Shown: positions 24,528 to 33,254, counted from the first letter of the stretch. The stretch is 64,000 nucleotides of DNA from Bacillota bacterium (GCA_023410595.1 JAEYPO010000039.1:14336-78335), one strand, 5' to 3'. Numbers and translations are program-made. Notes: generated by a model not told the origin, from the letters alone.

Positions 24528-26318
24528 CTACTTCTTGCTAATCGCGTCGAATCTGCACTTGCCCATGCATGCGCCGCACTTTATGCACTTGGTCTGGTCT
24601 ATTTCATGAGGCTCTTTCACTTTGCCGGAGATAGCGGCTACCGGGCAGACCTTGGCGCAGGCCGTGCATCCTATGCACTTCGACTTGTCGATAGTATAGT
24701 TGAGGAGCGCCTTGCAGTGGCCGGCGGGGCATTTTTTGTCCCTTATATGCGCTTCGTACTCGTCGCGGAAATAGCGTATCGTCGAAAGCACGGGGTTAGG
24801 GGAAGTCTTGCCTAGGCCGCAGAGCGCCGCGTTAGTTATGTTGTGTCCAAGGTTTTCCAGCTTCTCTATGTCGCCTTCCTTGCCGTTGCCCGAAACGATG
24901 CGCTCCAATATCTCAAGCATGCGCTTCGTGCCTATACGGCAGGGCGGGCATTTGCCGCACGATTCGTCGACTGTGAAGTCGAGGAAGAACCTTGCCACAT
25001 CGACCATACAGTTGTCTTCGTCCATAACTATAAGGCCGCCGCTGCCCATCATCGAACCGATGGCCGTAAGCGAATCGTAGTCGATGGGAGTATCGAGGTG
25101 TGTAGCGGGTATGCAGCCGCCCGAAGGGCCGCCCGTCTGCGCAGCCTTGAAAGCCTTGCCTCCAGGTATGCCGCCGCCGATGTCGTATATTATCTCGCGC
25201 AGCGTCGTGCCCATGGGTACTTCCACAAGGCCGGTGTTGTTTATCTTGCCGCCGAGCGCGAATACCTTCGTGCCCTTGCTCTTTTCGGTTCCTATGGACC
25301 TGAACCATTCGGTGCCCTTTAATATTATCTGTGCAATGTTGGCGAATGTTTCAACGTTGTTTATTATCGTCGGCTTGCCGAACAGACCCTGGTTCGCGGG
25401 GAACGGGGGCTTGGGCGTGGGCTCGCCTCTGTTTCCTTCGATGGAATGGATAAGAGCCATCTCTTCGCCGCATACGAAAGCGCCCGCGCCGAGACGTATC
25501 TCCAGATCAAAATCGAATCCCGTGCCGAATATGTCTTTGCCGAGCAGCCCGAACTCTTTTGCTTGCTTAATGGCAATCTCAAGCCGTTTGACGGCGATGG
25601 GGTACTCCGCGCGGACGTATATGTATCCCATGTTGGCGCCTATAGCATAGCCCGCTATGGCCATGGCTTCAAGCACCGCGTGCGGGTCGCCTTCCAGCAC
25701 GCTCCTGTCCATGAACGCGCCCGGATCGCCTTCGTCGGCGTTACATATGACGTACTTCTGCTCGCCCGCAGCATTGCGGCAGAACTGCCACTTCATGCCG
25801 GTGGGGAAGCCGCCGCCTCCGCGGCCCCTAAGTCCGCTTTCCTTTATGATGTCGATGACCTGCTGAGGCGTATACTCCGTAAGGCACTGTCCAAGAGCCT
25901 TGTATCCGTCAAAAGCGATGTATTCCTCGATCTTCTCAGGATCGATGACGCCGCAGTTTTTAAGCACTATACGCGTCTGCTTTTTGTAGAATCCAACATT
26001 GTTAAGCGACGTCTCGACGCTCTCGGAACCTTCCTTGTAAAGCAGTCTTTGAACGACCCTGCCCTTTAAAAGGTGCTCGCCAACTATTTCGGGAACGTCT
26101 TCCACCGTGACTCTGGAATAGAAGCTGCCCTCGGGGTATACGATAACTATAGGCCCGACCGCGCAAAGCCCGAAGCACCCCGTGCGGACGACTTTAACTT
26201 CCTTGTCAAGGCCTGCTTTTGTTATCTCTTCGTTGAATTTATCAATTATCTTGGGCGAATTTGACGATGTGCATCCTGTTCCGCCGCAGATAAGTACGTG
26301 AGAACGGTAAATATTCAT
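24528..26318 (-). CDS. hydB: Hydrogenase flavoprotein subunit HydB (NuoF-like)
   Basis: NADH-oxidising FMN subunit, 596 residues. It has an N-terminal thioredoxin-like [2Fe-2S] domain (CGGTGCTSS and CFGLC), the NuoF core with GRGGGGFPTG near residue 165, NADEGDPGAFMDR and YIYVRAEYP, a [4Fe-4S] motif ESCGKCPPCRIG near residue 460, and two C-terminal ferredoxin clusters (CIGCTACAKVCP and CIKCGACMGKC). The start overlaps the ferredoxin gene stop in ATGA. It is 18 bases before hydA. Confidence 0.95.
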   Translation of the reverse strand: MNIYRSHVLICGGTGCTSSNSPKIIDKFNEEITKAGLDKEVKVVRTGCFGLCAVGPIVIVYPEGSFYSRVTVEDVPEIVGEHLLKGRVVQRLLYKEGSESVETSLNNVGFYKKQTRIVLKNCGVIDPEKIEEYIAFDGYKALGQCLTEYTPQQVIDIIKESGLRGRGGGGFPTGMKWQFCRNAAGEQKYVICNADEGDPGAFMDRSVLEGDPHAVLEAMAIAGYAIGANMGYIYVRAEYPIAVKRLEIAIKQAKEFGLLGKDIFGTGFDFDLEIRLGAGAFVCGEEMALIHSIEGNRGEPTPKPPFPANQGLFGKPTIINNVETFANIAQIILKGTEWFRSIGTEKSKGTKVFALGGKINNTGLVEVPMGTTLREIIYDIGGGIPGGKAFKAAQTGGPSGGCIPATHLDTPIDYDSLTAIGSMMGSGGLIVMDEDNCMVDVARFFLDFTVDESCGKCPPCRIGTKRMLEILERIVSGNGKEGDIEKLENLGHNITNAALCGLGKTSPNPVLSTIRYFRDEYEAHIRDKKCPAGHCKALLNYTIDKSKCIGCTACAKVCPVAAISGKVKEPHEIDQTKCIKCGACMGKCRFDAISKK

Positions 26319-26704
26319 TTTACTGCCTCCTTGTCGTTGCTCTCGTAGTTGCCTATCGTATATTCCGTAACAGGATTGCCGTTGACGACATGCTCGGCCA
26401 CTATCCTCGCTACCATTGCCGGAGTTACCTTGACGTACGTCACTTTTTCGGCTCCCGGCGTATAAATCTCGACCATAGGCTCAAGACGGCATACGCCTAT
26501 GCATCCCGTCTGGGAAACAATCACGTTAGAAAGGTTCCTCTTTGCGACCTCTTCAATAAAAGCCGTAAGAACGGGGCGGGCGCCTGCCGCTATACCGCAC
26601 GTTGCCATGCCAACGACGACCCTTACGCCTTCGCTTTTCTTTCTTAAGTCGATCTGAGACAATGTTTTATTTCTTATTTCTTCTAATTCCTTTAAGGATT
26701 TCAT
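26315..26704 (-). CDS. Thioredoxin-like [2Fe-2S] ferredoxin of the hydrogenase operon
   Basis: A 129-residue protein with a helical N-terminus and a thioredoxin-like [2Fe-2S] fold: CGIAAGARP near residue 36 and CIGVCRLEP near residue 73 carry the four expected Cys. It is separate from the similar domain inside HydB, as in several thermophilic clostridial hydrogenase operons. It overlaps both neighbours by four bases (ATGA), so the proteins are probably made in fixed ratio. Its role may be electron transfer between HydC and HydB. Confidence 0.88.
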   Translation of the reverse strand: MKSLKELEEIRNKTLSQIDLRKKSEGVRVVVGMATCGIAAGARPVLTAFIEEVAKRNLSNVIVSQTGCIGVCRLEPMVEIYTPGAEKVTYVKVTPAMVARIVAEHVVNGNPVTEYTIGNYESNDKEAVK

Positions 26705-27252
26705 ATCTCATTACCTCCAAAAACTTGTGCAATTCCTTCCTGTAAAAACTCGCGGATAAACCTTAAGACTTCAGGCTCCGACACGGATACGCCGCCTAGC
26801 GCAGCCTTTATCTCTCTGGTGTCATACAAAAACGCTTCATCTTTTTTTGCGGAAAATACAAAATCAATTTGTGGATTCAGCAACGTCAAGGTGTATATAG
26901 TTTCTGCGATGTCACCCATAGGCGGGCGGTCAATGTGAGAATACCTGTATACAGCATTAAGCTTTGTGCCATTGCCGGGGGAGGAAGCTATCTCAAGGCT
27001 TCCGCCGGTACTCTCAACGCCGGCTGTAAAAAGCGGTATACCAAGCCCGACTTTTCTTGTTGTCCTTGATGTCACGAACGGACTTTTAACTTTGGCCAAC
27101 ACTTCTTCGCTCATACCGCATCCGTTGTCTTCTATGCTGATCGTAAGAGTGTCTTTGCTCTTATCAAGCTCCATGCTTATAGTTACGAGGCTTGCCCCGG
27201 CACGGATAGAGTTCTCGGCAATATCGAGTATGTGCAAAGATATGTCTCTCAT
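26701..27252 (-). CDS. GHKL-type ATP-binding protein inside the hydrogenase operon
   Basis: An HATPase_c protein of 183 residues: ENSIRAGA (N-box) near residue 13, DNGCGM (G1) near residue 42, GLGIPLF (G2) near residue 68, and GNGTKL. There is no histidine phosphorylation domain, so it resembles anti-sigma or stand-alone kinase domains. The C-terminal 80 residues are unfamiliar. It sits between hydC and the ferredoxin with ATGA overlaps on both sides, which makes it an integral part of the operon. A sensing or regulatory role is inferred only from context. Confidence 0.82.
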   Translation of the reverse strand: MRDISLHILDIAENSIRAGASLVTISMELDKSKDTLTISIEDNGCGMSEEVLAKVKSPFVTSRTTRKVGLGIPLFTAGVESTGGSLEIASSPGNGTKLNAVYRYSHIDRPPMGDIAETIYTLTLLNPQIDFVFSAKKDEAFLYDTREIKAALGGVSVSEPEVLRFIREFLQEGIAQVFGGNEI

Positions 27253-27731
27253 TTATCCTTGTACTTTAAGAGGATATCAGGAATATCCGAGGGAACAAGG
27301 CGGCCGTATACCTGATCGTCTATCATTATTACGGGCGCGAGTCCGCAGCATCCTAGGCAGCGCGTCGGCTGAAGCGTAAAGTTGCCGTCTTCCGTCGTCT
27401 CGCCGGGCTTAACTCCAAGATCCTCGGCCAATTCTTCCATGACCTTTTCAACACCCTTTACGTAACATGCGGTTCCAAGGCATACGCTTATTACGTGCTT
27501 GCCCTTTGGCTCCAGCGCAAATTGCGAATAGAATGTCGCTATGCCGTACACGTCGCTCATGGGGACGCCAAGCTCATCGGAGATAAGCTTCTGAACATCA
27601 AACGTCAATGCCCCGAAGAGCGATTGCGCTTTCTGCATCACCGGCATAAGCGGCCCCGGCTTCTTCTTTTGCTCTTCGATAAAGCTTATAAGCTCTTCGC
27701 GCAAAGCCTTATCGTCTACAGTAGTTGTCAT
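27249..27731 (-). CDS. hydC: Hydrogenase subunit HydC (NuoE-like)
   Basis: Thioredoxin-like [2Fe-2S] subunit, 160 residues. The helical N-terminus is followed by GIATFYSQF near residue 63, then the four cluster Cys in CLGTACYVKG and CLGCCGLAP, as in NuoE/HydC. First gene of the operon; the start follows GGGAGGGG. It overlaps the next gene by four bases. Two Rex-type operators lie upstream. Confidence 0.95.
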   Translation of the reverse strand: MTTTVDDKALREELISFIEEQKKKPGPLMPVMQKAQSLFGALTFDVQKLISDELGVPMSDVYGIATFYSQFALEPKGKHVISVCLGTACYVKGVEKVMEELAEDLGVKPGETTEDGNFTLQPTRCLGCCGLAPVIMIDDQVYGRLVPSDIPDILLKYKDK

Positions 27732-27801
27732 CGTTTACCCCTCCCTAAAATTTATATATTAACCCAAACATAATTTGCAGCACACTATTATCGTTATAAG
27801 A

Positions 27802-27819
27802 TTGTTAAATTGTTAACAC
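27802..27819. promoter_or_regulatory. Rex operator, proximal
   Basis: TTGTTAA-ATTG-TTAACAC matches the Rex consensus TTGTTAANNNNTTAACAA in all but the last base. It lies 71 bases upstream of the hydC start. Rex senses the NADH/NAD ratio and commonly represses fermentation and hydrogenase genes when NADH is low. Confidence 0.8.
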
Positions 27820-27853
27820 GCAATATCAACCGACAATTTTGAGCTGTACTACA

Positions 27854-27871
27854 TTGTTAAATATTTAACAA
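27854..27871. promoter_or_regulatory. Rex operator, distal (perfect palindrome)
   Basis: TTGTTAA-ATAT-TTAACAA is a perfect 18-base match to the Rex consensus, centred 52 bases (about five helical turns) from the proximal site. The even spacing suggests cooperative binding. No rex gene is in the window. Confidence 0.88.
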
Positions 27872-28019
27872 ACTTTTTTTCCAAAGTGTATTGTATCATA
27901 ACAGGCTTTATAATACCACTAGAAAGTTTGTGAAAAAGTAAATAATCTTATGAAATGTTCGGAGTGATGCCGTTTTTTATGCAGGAATATCTAAAAAACG
28001 AAAGACTTTGGAATGGCAA

Positions 28020-28706
28020 TTACTTATTGGTTATATATGAAACAAAATCTTCGGGAGAAGATATGGGGAGCGCGTTTAAAGGCTCGGATATATCGCCAAG
28101 GTTATGCGCGTCCGAAGAATACAGCACCTTGCATTCCGGGCTTACGGCGGGGCAGGGGAGGCCTTTAGCGATCTCCACGCAGTTAAAAAGTCCGGGCGGT
28201 ATAAAGCCCAGGTTTGTGATTATGGAAAAAGAATCGCGATTGATATGGGCGGGCACCGTAAAGCCGCCCGCTTCCTTTGTCATTGAGACTATATCGTCTA
28301 TCGTAAAGCCGGACGCCTGAAGCAGCAGTTTACTGAGGCAGCCCGAGCAGATATCGTTTTCATCAATTATTATCTGACCGCCGAAGATTTCCGGCCTGGC
28401 CGGTATATCGGGCAGGCTCTCGTATATCGCGCCGCAGAAACTCAAAGCGGGCTCAAGCGAAGGAAAATACGCGAGCACATGAACCTCCTCGCGCGTCGTT
28501 ACTTCTATTCCGGGAACAAAAATAAGGCCTTGCTTTTCCGCCTCAACCGACATGGACTTAAGGTTATCGCCAGCGTTATGGTCCGTAAGGCTTATTATGT
28601 TAAGGCCCTTTAAATGCGCCATGGCGGCTATATTCGCAGGCGTCATATCGTCCGACGCGCAGGGCGAGAGACATGAGTGTATGTGCAGGTCGTAATATGC
28701 GTTCAT
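28020..28706 (-). CDS. PHP-domain phosphoesterase
   Basis: Metal-dependent phosphoesterase of the PHP family, about 228 residues. The N-terminus YYDLHIHSCLSPCASDD holds the HxH motif and the acidic residue; SLTDHN near residue 40 and the C-terminal SSDAHNLGDI add further metal ligands. The ATG at 28706 overlaps the upstream stop by one base (TAATG). Its substrate is unknown. It ends an operon with DRTGG-domain and HATPase proteins and an iron-sulfur hydrogenase-like protein, an association repeated in clostridia. Confidence 0.85.
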   Translation of the reverse strand: MNAYYDLHIHSCLSPCASDDMTPANIAAMAHLKGLNIISLTDHNAGDNLKSMSVEAEKQGLIFVPGIEVTTREEVHVLAYFPSLEPALSFCGAIYESLPDIPARPEIFGGQIIIDENDICSGCLSKLLLQASGFTIDDIVSMTKEAGGFTVPAHINRDSFSIITNLGFIPPGLFNCVEIAKGLPCPAVSPECKVLYSSDAHNLGDISEPLNALPISSPEDFVSYITNK

Positions 28707-29041
28707 TACACTTCGCCGACGCCCAAGGCGGCCATCGCCTTGGCGGCTCCGTACGACGTGCAATCCGCTTTTAAAAGGCAAACGCATTTTTCGTTGGCGG
28801 CGTCTATCGTGTCTTTCGATACCTCAATGCTTTCGGGTATTATAACGCAGCTGAACTCGTGCAGCGAGGCTATGGCGACCACATTAAGGTGCGTCTGTAC
28901 GGTAACCCACGCCATGCCCTGCCTGCCGTGCGCCATGACCCAGCTTAAAAGGTCGCACACATAAGCCGATGTGACGCTGCCGTCGGGGCTGCCCGCAATT
29001 ACTTCCCATCCAGTTTTCTCTGCCAGTTCTTTTACAGTCAT
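28706..29041 (-). CDS. DRTGG-domain protein
   Basis: About 111 residues with a DRTGG-type regulatory domain (VTVQTHLNVVAIASLHEFSCVIIPE in the middle, then an alternating helix/strand pattern). The family is thought to bind nucleotides or act as a sensor module; no catalytic motif is visible. The start is either ATG at 29041 (ribosome site ACAGGA at better spacing) or ATG at 29050. It lies between the HydS-like gene and the PHP gene with overlapping ends; a second DRTGG gene lies at 30866. Confidence 0.75.
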   Translation of the reverse strand: MTVKELAEKTGWEVIAGSPDGSVTSAYVCDLLSWVMAHGRQGMAWVTVQTHLNVVAIASLHEFSCVIIPESIEVSKDTIDAANEKCVCLLKADCTSYGAAKAMAALGVGEV

Positions 29042-29042
29042 A

Positions 29043-30347
29043 TCATTCATCCTGTCTTTCATTATTTGTAAGCTCGACCATCTGCTCGGCAAGCATCGTT
29101 ACCCTGTCTCTTAGCTTGAATATGCAATCAAGTTCTTTCGCGTCGCCCAGCACGATATCCTCCGCCATTGCCCGGCAGGAAGGAGAACCGCACGAACCGC
29201 AGTCAAGTCCGGGCAGGCGTTTTGTTATAGCCTCTATCTCTTCGAGTTTCTGCATGGCCTTCACCCTGTCTTTGTCTATCTTCATCACGGGGCGGGGCAG
29301 CACGGGCTGCTTGAAATCGACGTCGCAGCTGTCGATATAGCTGCGCGCGTACTCGAAAGGAAGCCCGTCGCTTCCTGTTTTTGCGGACAGCTTTTTTATC
29401 CTCGTCCTTGCGACAAAGGGGTTTTCGAACGTTAACGGGCCGCCGACGCAGCCGCCGGGGCAGGCGAGCCCTTCGAAAAACTGCAGGTCTCCCAGCTTGC
29501 AGTTCTCTATCTCTTCAAGCACCTTTATTACATTGTCTATGCCGTCTACTGCCAGCGAGTTGTCGATAAGCGACGCCGCTGTTTCGCCTCCCGAGTTTGC
29601 CCACCCTACGCCGTACGAAGACGCTCCGGGGCCGCAGAATATTTCGTCGCTGTTGATTTTCAGCTTGCCCGCAAGCAGTCCGTATATTTTGATTATGGAT
29701 ATAGCTCCGTCCACGTTGCTCTTCTCCGCGCCGTAAGGGTTCTTTATGCTGGTCATTTTTGCGGGGCAGGGCGTGATAAAGAACGCTCCAACGTCCTTAA
29801 TATCCACATGGTGCTCTTTGGAGTATTCCCTTTTGGCCGCCAGCGCGGCCATTTCCATGGGCGACTGAAGGTCGAGTATGTTGTCGATGAGGTTAGGAAA
29901 CCGCACCTGTATAAGCCGGACAATAGCGGGGCAGGCGGAAGAGATTACAGGCAGGTTTTTTTTAGCACCCGCTTTTTCGCGTATCGCGCAGCTTACGATG
30001 TCGGCGCCCCGCGCCACCTCGTATACGTCGTCAAAGCCTAAGTGCTTAAGACCCGTTATTACACTCCCAATGCTCTCGAGGTTTTTGAACTGTCCGTAGA
30101 GCGACGGCGCGGGAAGAGCAATCTTGTATTGAAAGCGCCCGATATCCGTAAACGGGTCGGTATAAGCGACTTTGGCGTGATAAGGGCACACACGTATGCA
30201 TACTCCGCAGTCGATGCACCGCTCCGCAATGATCTGCGCTTTTCCGTTGCGCACCCTTATAGCTTCGGTAGGGCAGTGCTTGATGCAGTTCGTGCATCCC
30301 TTGCACTTGTCCCGTTCAAGACGTACTGAATGAAAATAATCGCCCAT
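29043..30347 (-). CDS. Iron-sulfur [FeFe]-hydrogenase-like protein (HydS-like, probable sensory type)
   Basis: A 434-residue protein: two N-terminal [4Fe-4S] clusters (CKGCTNCIKHCP and CIDCGVCIRVCP), then a hydrogenase H-cluster-like domain with SSACPAIVR, TPCPAKM and LACPGGCVGGP, so the four H-cluster Cys ligands are kept although the surrounding L1-L3 motifs differ from HydA. A C-terminal Fe-S domain (LDCGSCGSPSC...DC) follows. These marks fit group C/D [FeFe] hydrogenases, some of which are proposed sensors. It lies between HATPase and DRTGG genes, which supports signalling. No catalytic activity can be claimed from sequence. Confidence 0.82.
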   Translation of the reverse strand: MGDYFHSVRLERDKCKGCTNCIKHCPTEAIRVRNGKAQIIAERCIDCGVCIRVCPYHAKVAYTDPFTDIGRFQYKIALPAPSLYGQFKNLESIGSVITGLKHLGFDDVYEVARGADIVSCAIREKAGAKKNLPVISSACPAIVRLIQVRFPNLIDNILDLQSPMEMAALAAKREYSKEHHVDIKDVGAFFITPCPAKMTSIKNPYGAEKSNVDGAISIIKIYGLLAGKLKINSDEIFCGPGASSYGVGWANSGGETAASLIDNSLAVDGIDNVIKVLEEIENCKLGDLQFFEGLACPGGCVGGPLTFENPFVARTRIKKLSAKTGSDGLPFEYARSYIDSCDVDFKQPVLPRPVMKIDKDRVKAMQKLEEIEAITKRLPGLDCGSCGSPSCRAMAEDIVLGDAKELDCIFKLRDRVTMLAEQMVELTNNERQDE

Positions 30348-30423
30348 TTAATGCCCCTTTAACTAAAAATCAGACCATAAGCCTATGACTCTTTGTGGGA
30401 CCCCGATGCTATCGCCCCTAGAG

Positions 30424-30864
30424 CTATGGCTCTTGGGAAACCCCGATTTTAAACCTGAGCTTTAGGTTTGTCCCTTCCTTGCTTGAGGTTATGTTGAAAA
30501 CATCGCTGTTCTTTTTTATGTTGGAAAGGCCCATGCCTGCGCCGAATCCCATCATCCTTATGCTGGACGGCGCGGTCGAATACCCTTCCTGCATAGCAAG
30601 TTCGATATCCTCAATACCGGGGCCGGTATCATCGCAGCCTATGTATACCTCGTCAGGCGTAATTACCAGCGTGATAACGCCTCCGACGCTATGTATTATC
30701 ATATTGATCTCGGCCTCATACGCCGCTATCGTAATCCTTCTTATGAGTGCGGGGTCGATACCGATCTTCTTAAGTATGCTCTTGATCTTTGCGGAAACTT
30801 CTCCCGCGGCGGCATAATCGCCGGCGGCGACAGAGAATGTTTCTGTATACGCGGGCGCAGGCAT
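30424..30864 (-). CDS. RsbW/SpoIIAB-like ATP-binding protein
   Basis: About 146 residues of GHKL fold: AAYEAEINMIIHS (N-box), DDTGPGI (G1) near residue 82 and GFGAGMGLSNIK (G2) near residue 110. It resembles anti-sigma serine kinases. The ATG at 30864 follows AAAGG and lies one base past the DRTGG stop. It has no antagonist or sigma factor beside it; its partner is probably one of the DRTGG or HydS-like proteins. The 76-base gap to the HydS-like gene contains a hairpin, AGAGC/GCTCT. Confidence 0.8.
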   Translation of the reverse strand: MPAPAYTETFSVAAGDYAAAGEVSAKIKSILKKIGIDPALIRRITIAAYEAEINMIIHSVGGVITLVITPDEVYIGCDDTGPGIEDIELAMQEGYSTAPSSIRMMGFGAGMGLSNIKKNSDVFNITSSKEGTNLKLRFKIGVSQEP

Positions 30865-30865
30865 T

Positions 30866-31216
30866 TTAAACCTTTTGGCACGGCTGCAGGCCATGCTTAT
30901 AAAGAATGCCGCACGCTTCAAAAAGCGTCTGCTCGCAGGAGAGCAGCGTTATGCCGCATTCGCTGGCAAGCGCGCTTACGTCTTCCGTCGGCTTTTTACC
31001 CCTTACAAACACTATACATGACACGTCGAGCATCTCCGCCGTCCTTATCACGTGGTTGTTGACCATGCCGGTAAGCAGCAGGCATCCTTCTTTCGCGAAC
31101 GCTAAAACGTCGCTCATAAGGTCCGCTCCGCAGGCCGACATGAGCTGTTTGTCCAGATTTTGTTCGCCGCATATCAGCTCGCAGCCTAAACATTTGATTA
31201 CATCAGAAATTGTCAT
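30866..31216 (-). CDS. DRTGG-domain protein (second copy)
   Basis: A 116-residue protein similar in shape to the one at 28706-29041: a short N-terminal helix, then LLLTGMVNNHVIRTAEMLDVSCIVFVRG and a nucleotide-binding-like C-terminal half. First gene of the DRTGG-HATPase-HydS-DRTGG-PHP operon; GGGAG precedes the start. The duplication with gene order around HydS suggests two linked sensor inputs. Confidence 0.75.
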   Translation of the reverse strand: MTISDVIKCLGCELICGEQNLDKQLMSACGADLMSDVLAFAKEGCLLLTGMVNNHVIRTAEMLDVSCIVFVRGKKPTEDVSALASECGITLLSCEQTLFEACGILYKHGLQPCQKV

Positions 31217-31247
31217 ATTACTCCCAACTGTTCTATATATGTTTGGC

Positions 31248-32150
31248 TCAGCCGCTTAGATTATCAAGAAACGCCGAGTAATCCACGACTACGCCTATTA
31301 AAGTATACTTCAATTTCGAAAGAAATTCCACACTTGAAACAGACGAAGACAGAGGGATATTGTTAATTGCTTCACAAAATGTTCCCATATACGTTTGCAG
31401 GCTCTTTATTGCGGCTACTTCCGATGAAACGGTTTTATTCAGATTTTGTGTGACCAGGTTTACCGTTTCCTTCAGAGCCGTGATTGCGGAATCGACGCTT
31501 TGCCCCTTGTCCGAATCGAAAACGATCTGCTGCAGCGACTGCGCGGCTTGAGGGACGGCGTCGAAGCAGGCCTTGATAGCGTCTATCTGGGATTGCTCGG
31601 CTTCGATGTTGAAGGATAGCGAACCGGATTTTATGTTGTAAACCTTCGCCGTTACGCCTTCGCCTTCCAGCCTTGTCTTTACGCTGTCCGCGTCGCTTTG
31701 ACTAAGGTAGCCCGCCAAAAGCACCCTGTAAAGGTCGCCGTCGTACGCGACATATCCTGCGCCGCCGCGCATAACGATATCGCCCGCAGCCGATTTGGCG
31801 TTGCTTTCGTCGGAAAACGCGCCTGTCTGCAATGCGAATACAGAGAGTTCGCCCGCCGTAACGTTCTGCTGAGCTCTCGTGCCCGAGGCCGCCGGCAGCG
31901 TAACGGGGCTAATTGTGTCGCCAGGCAGGGAAGGCAGGGGGCTTATTTCGCCCGCGCTGTCCGTGGGCGTCCCGGCGTTCGTATTGCCGTTGTTGAATAC
32001 GGGATCGATGATATTTTCGGCAATCCATTTGCCCGCCGCTCCCGCGCTTATCAGGTAAGCGGCTATGCCCAGTATTATAAGAACAAGTATAACGTTGGCA
32101 TACTTTCGTTTTTTTCTGGGCGGCGGCGTAGTCATTCTTGAGTATCTCAT
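31248..32150 (-). CDS. SPOR-domain membrane protein
   Basis: A 300-residue protein with a short basic N-terminus, one membrane helix (about residues 19-38), a Pro/Ser/Thr-rich linker and a SPOR domain (about residues 103-175: VFALQTGAFSDESNAKSAAGDI and YRVLLAGYLSQSDADSVKTRL). A C-terminal helical region (residues 195-300) of unknown function follows. SPOR domains bind denuded peptidoglycan at division or sporulation septa. AAGGAGG precedes the start. A similar architecture occurs in spore-related SPOR proteins of Clostridia. Confidence 0.85.
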   Translation of the reverse strand: MRYSRMTTPPPRKKRKYANVILVLIILGIAAYLISAGAAGKWIAENIIDPVFNNGNTNAGTPTDSAGEISPLPSLPGDTISPVTLPAASGTRAQQNVTAGELSVFALQTGAFSDESNAKSAAGDIVMRGGAGYVAYDGDLYRVLLAGYLSQSDADSVKTRLEGEGVTAKVYNIKSGSLSFNIEAEQSQIDAIKACFDAVPQAAQSLQQIVFDSDKGQSVDSAITALKETVNLVTQNLNKTVSSEVAAIKSLQTYMGTFCEAINNIPLSSSVSSVEFLSKLKYTLIGVVVDYSAFLDNLSG

Positions 32151-32345
32151 ATGTTCCTCCTTGTCTCACGCTATACAAAACTATATGTTTATGCAGTCAC
32201 AAATATGAGACGCTTTGCCAAAAACCGGGTATTCTTACGAGCCAATCAGAAAGTCTGAACATATTGTGCGCTCAATGGTGTGTTATTAAACATATATAAA
32301 GTAATATGATGATTACGGCGGATTCTGTCCGTGAAAAAATTAAAA

Positions 32346-32367
32346 GGCTCTGCCGGACGGCAGAGCC
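32346..32367 (-). terminator. Terminator of the degV gene
   Basis: GGCTCTGCC/GGCAGAGCC with loop GGAC; on the minus strand TTTTAATTTTTT follows. It starts 24 bases past the degV stop. Confidence 0.85.
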
Positions 32368-32390
32368 AGGTTAAGTATATAAATTCGTTT

Positions 32391-33254
32391 TTATCTCGTT
32401 TTGCCCATAAAGAACAGCGCTATGGTGCCCGGGCCGGCGTGCGCGCCTATTACGGCGCCGAGAGGAGATATCATTATCTCGCCTACACCGGCAAATTTCT
32501 CCCTTATCATCGAGGCTAGACGCTCCGCGGCCTCAATGTCGTCGCCGTGGCTTATGAACACGCGCTGGCCGTCCGGCTTATAGATGTATTCCTGCATCTT
32601 CTCGACGAGGCACTTTAAAGCCCGCTTTCTTCCCTGCTCCTTTTCCATGGGAATAAGATGGCCTTCAAAGTTGACGTTGAGCACGGGCTTTATATGCAGC
32701 AGGTTGCCCACAAAAGCGGTTGCGCCCGTTACCCTTCCGCCTCTGCGCAGGTGGCTTAGGCTGTCGACCGTAAACCAGTGGTTAAGGCTGAGCTTGTTTG
32801 CCTCCACCCATTTGGCTGTTTCGTCGATGGATTTGCCCGAGTCGCGCATATTCACCGCGTAGTCCACTAAAAGCCCCAGCCCGAGCGACGCGCACAGCGA
32901 ATCGACCACATATATTTTGCGCTCGGGATATTTTATCCGCATCTCGTCCGCAACGATCTTTGTGTTGTTATAACTTCCCGAAAGCCCGGAAGAAAACTCG
33001 ATATGCAAAATATCAGAGCCGCTCGAAAGTATGGAATCAAAAAACTGCGATATCTCATCGGGGGTAAGCTGCGACGTTGTGGGCAGTATTCCGTCGCGCT
33101 CCAAATCAAAGAACGCTTTTGGGCTCATATCGCCGTCTTTATACTCTTTGTGTTCAATCGTATACGTATATTTCATAACGGGAATTTCGTGCTTTTCCGT
33201 ATATTCCGGGGGCAGGTCTGACGTTGAGCTTGTTGATATACAATAATTTATCAT
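32391..33254 (-). CDS. DegV family fatty-acid-binding protein
   Basis: DegV/FakB-like protein (287 residues) that binds a fatty acid and hands it to a fatty acid kinase. The N-terminus INYCISTSSTSDLP, then GILPTTSQLTP near residue 55 and IEFSSGLSGSYNN near residue 85 are typical. The ATG at 33254 has GAGGAAAG upstream; the frame is open to 33302 but that stretch is not conserved-looking. The kinase FakA is not nearby. Confidence 0.92.
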   Translation of the reverse strand: MINYCISTSSTSDLPPEYTEKHEIPVMKYTYTIEHKEYKDGDMSPKAFFDLERDGILPTTSQLTPDEISQFFDSILSSGSDILHIEFSSGLSGSYNNTKIVADEMRIKYPERKIYVVDSLCASLGLGLLVDYAVNMRDSGKSIDETAKWVEANKLSLNHWFTVDSLSHLRRGGRVTGATAFVGNLLHIKPVLNVNFEGHLIPMEKEQGRKRALKCLVEKMQEYIYKPDGQRVFISHGDDIEAAERLASMIREKFAGVGEIMISPLGAVIGAHAGPGTIALFFMGKTR

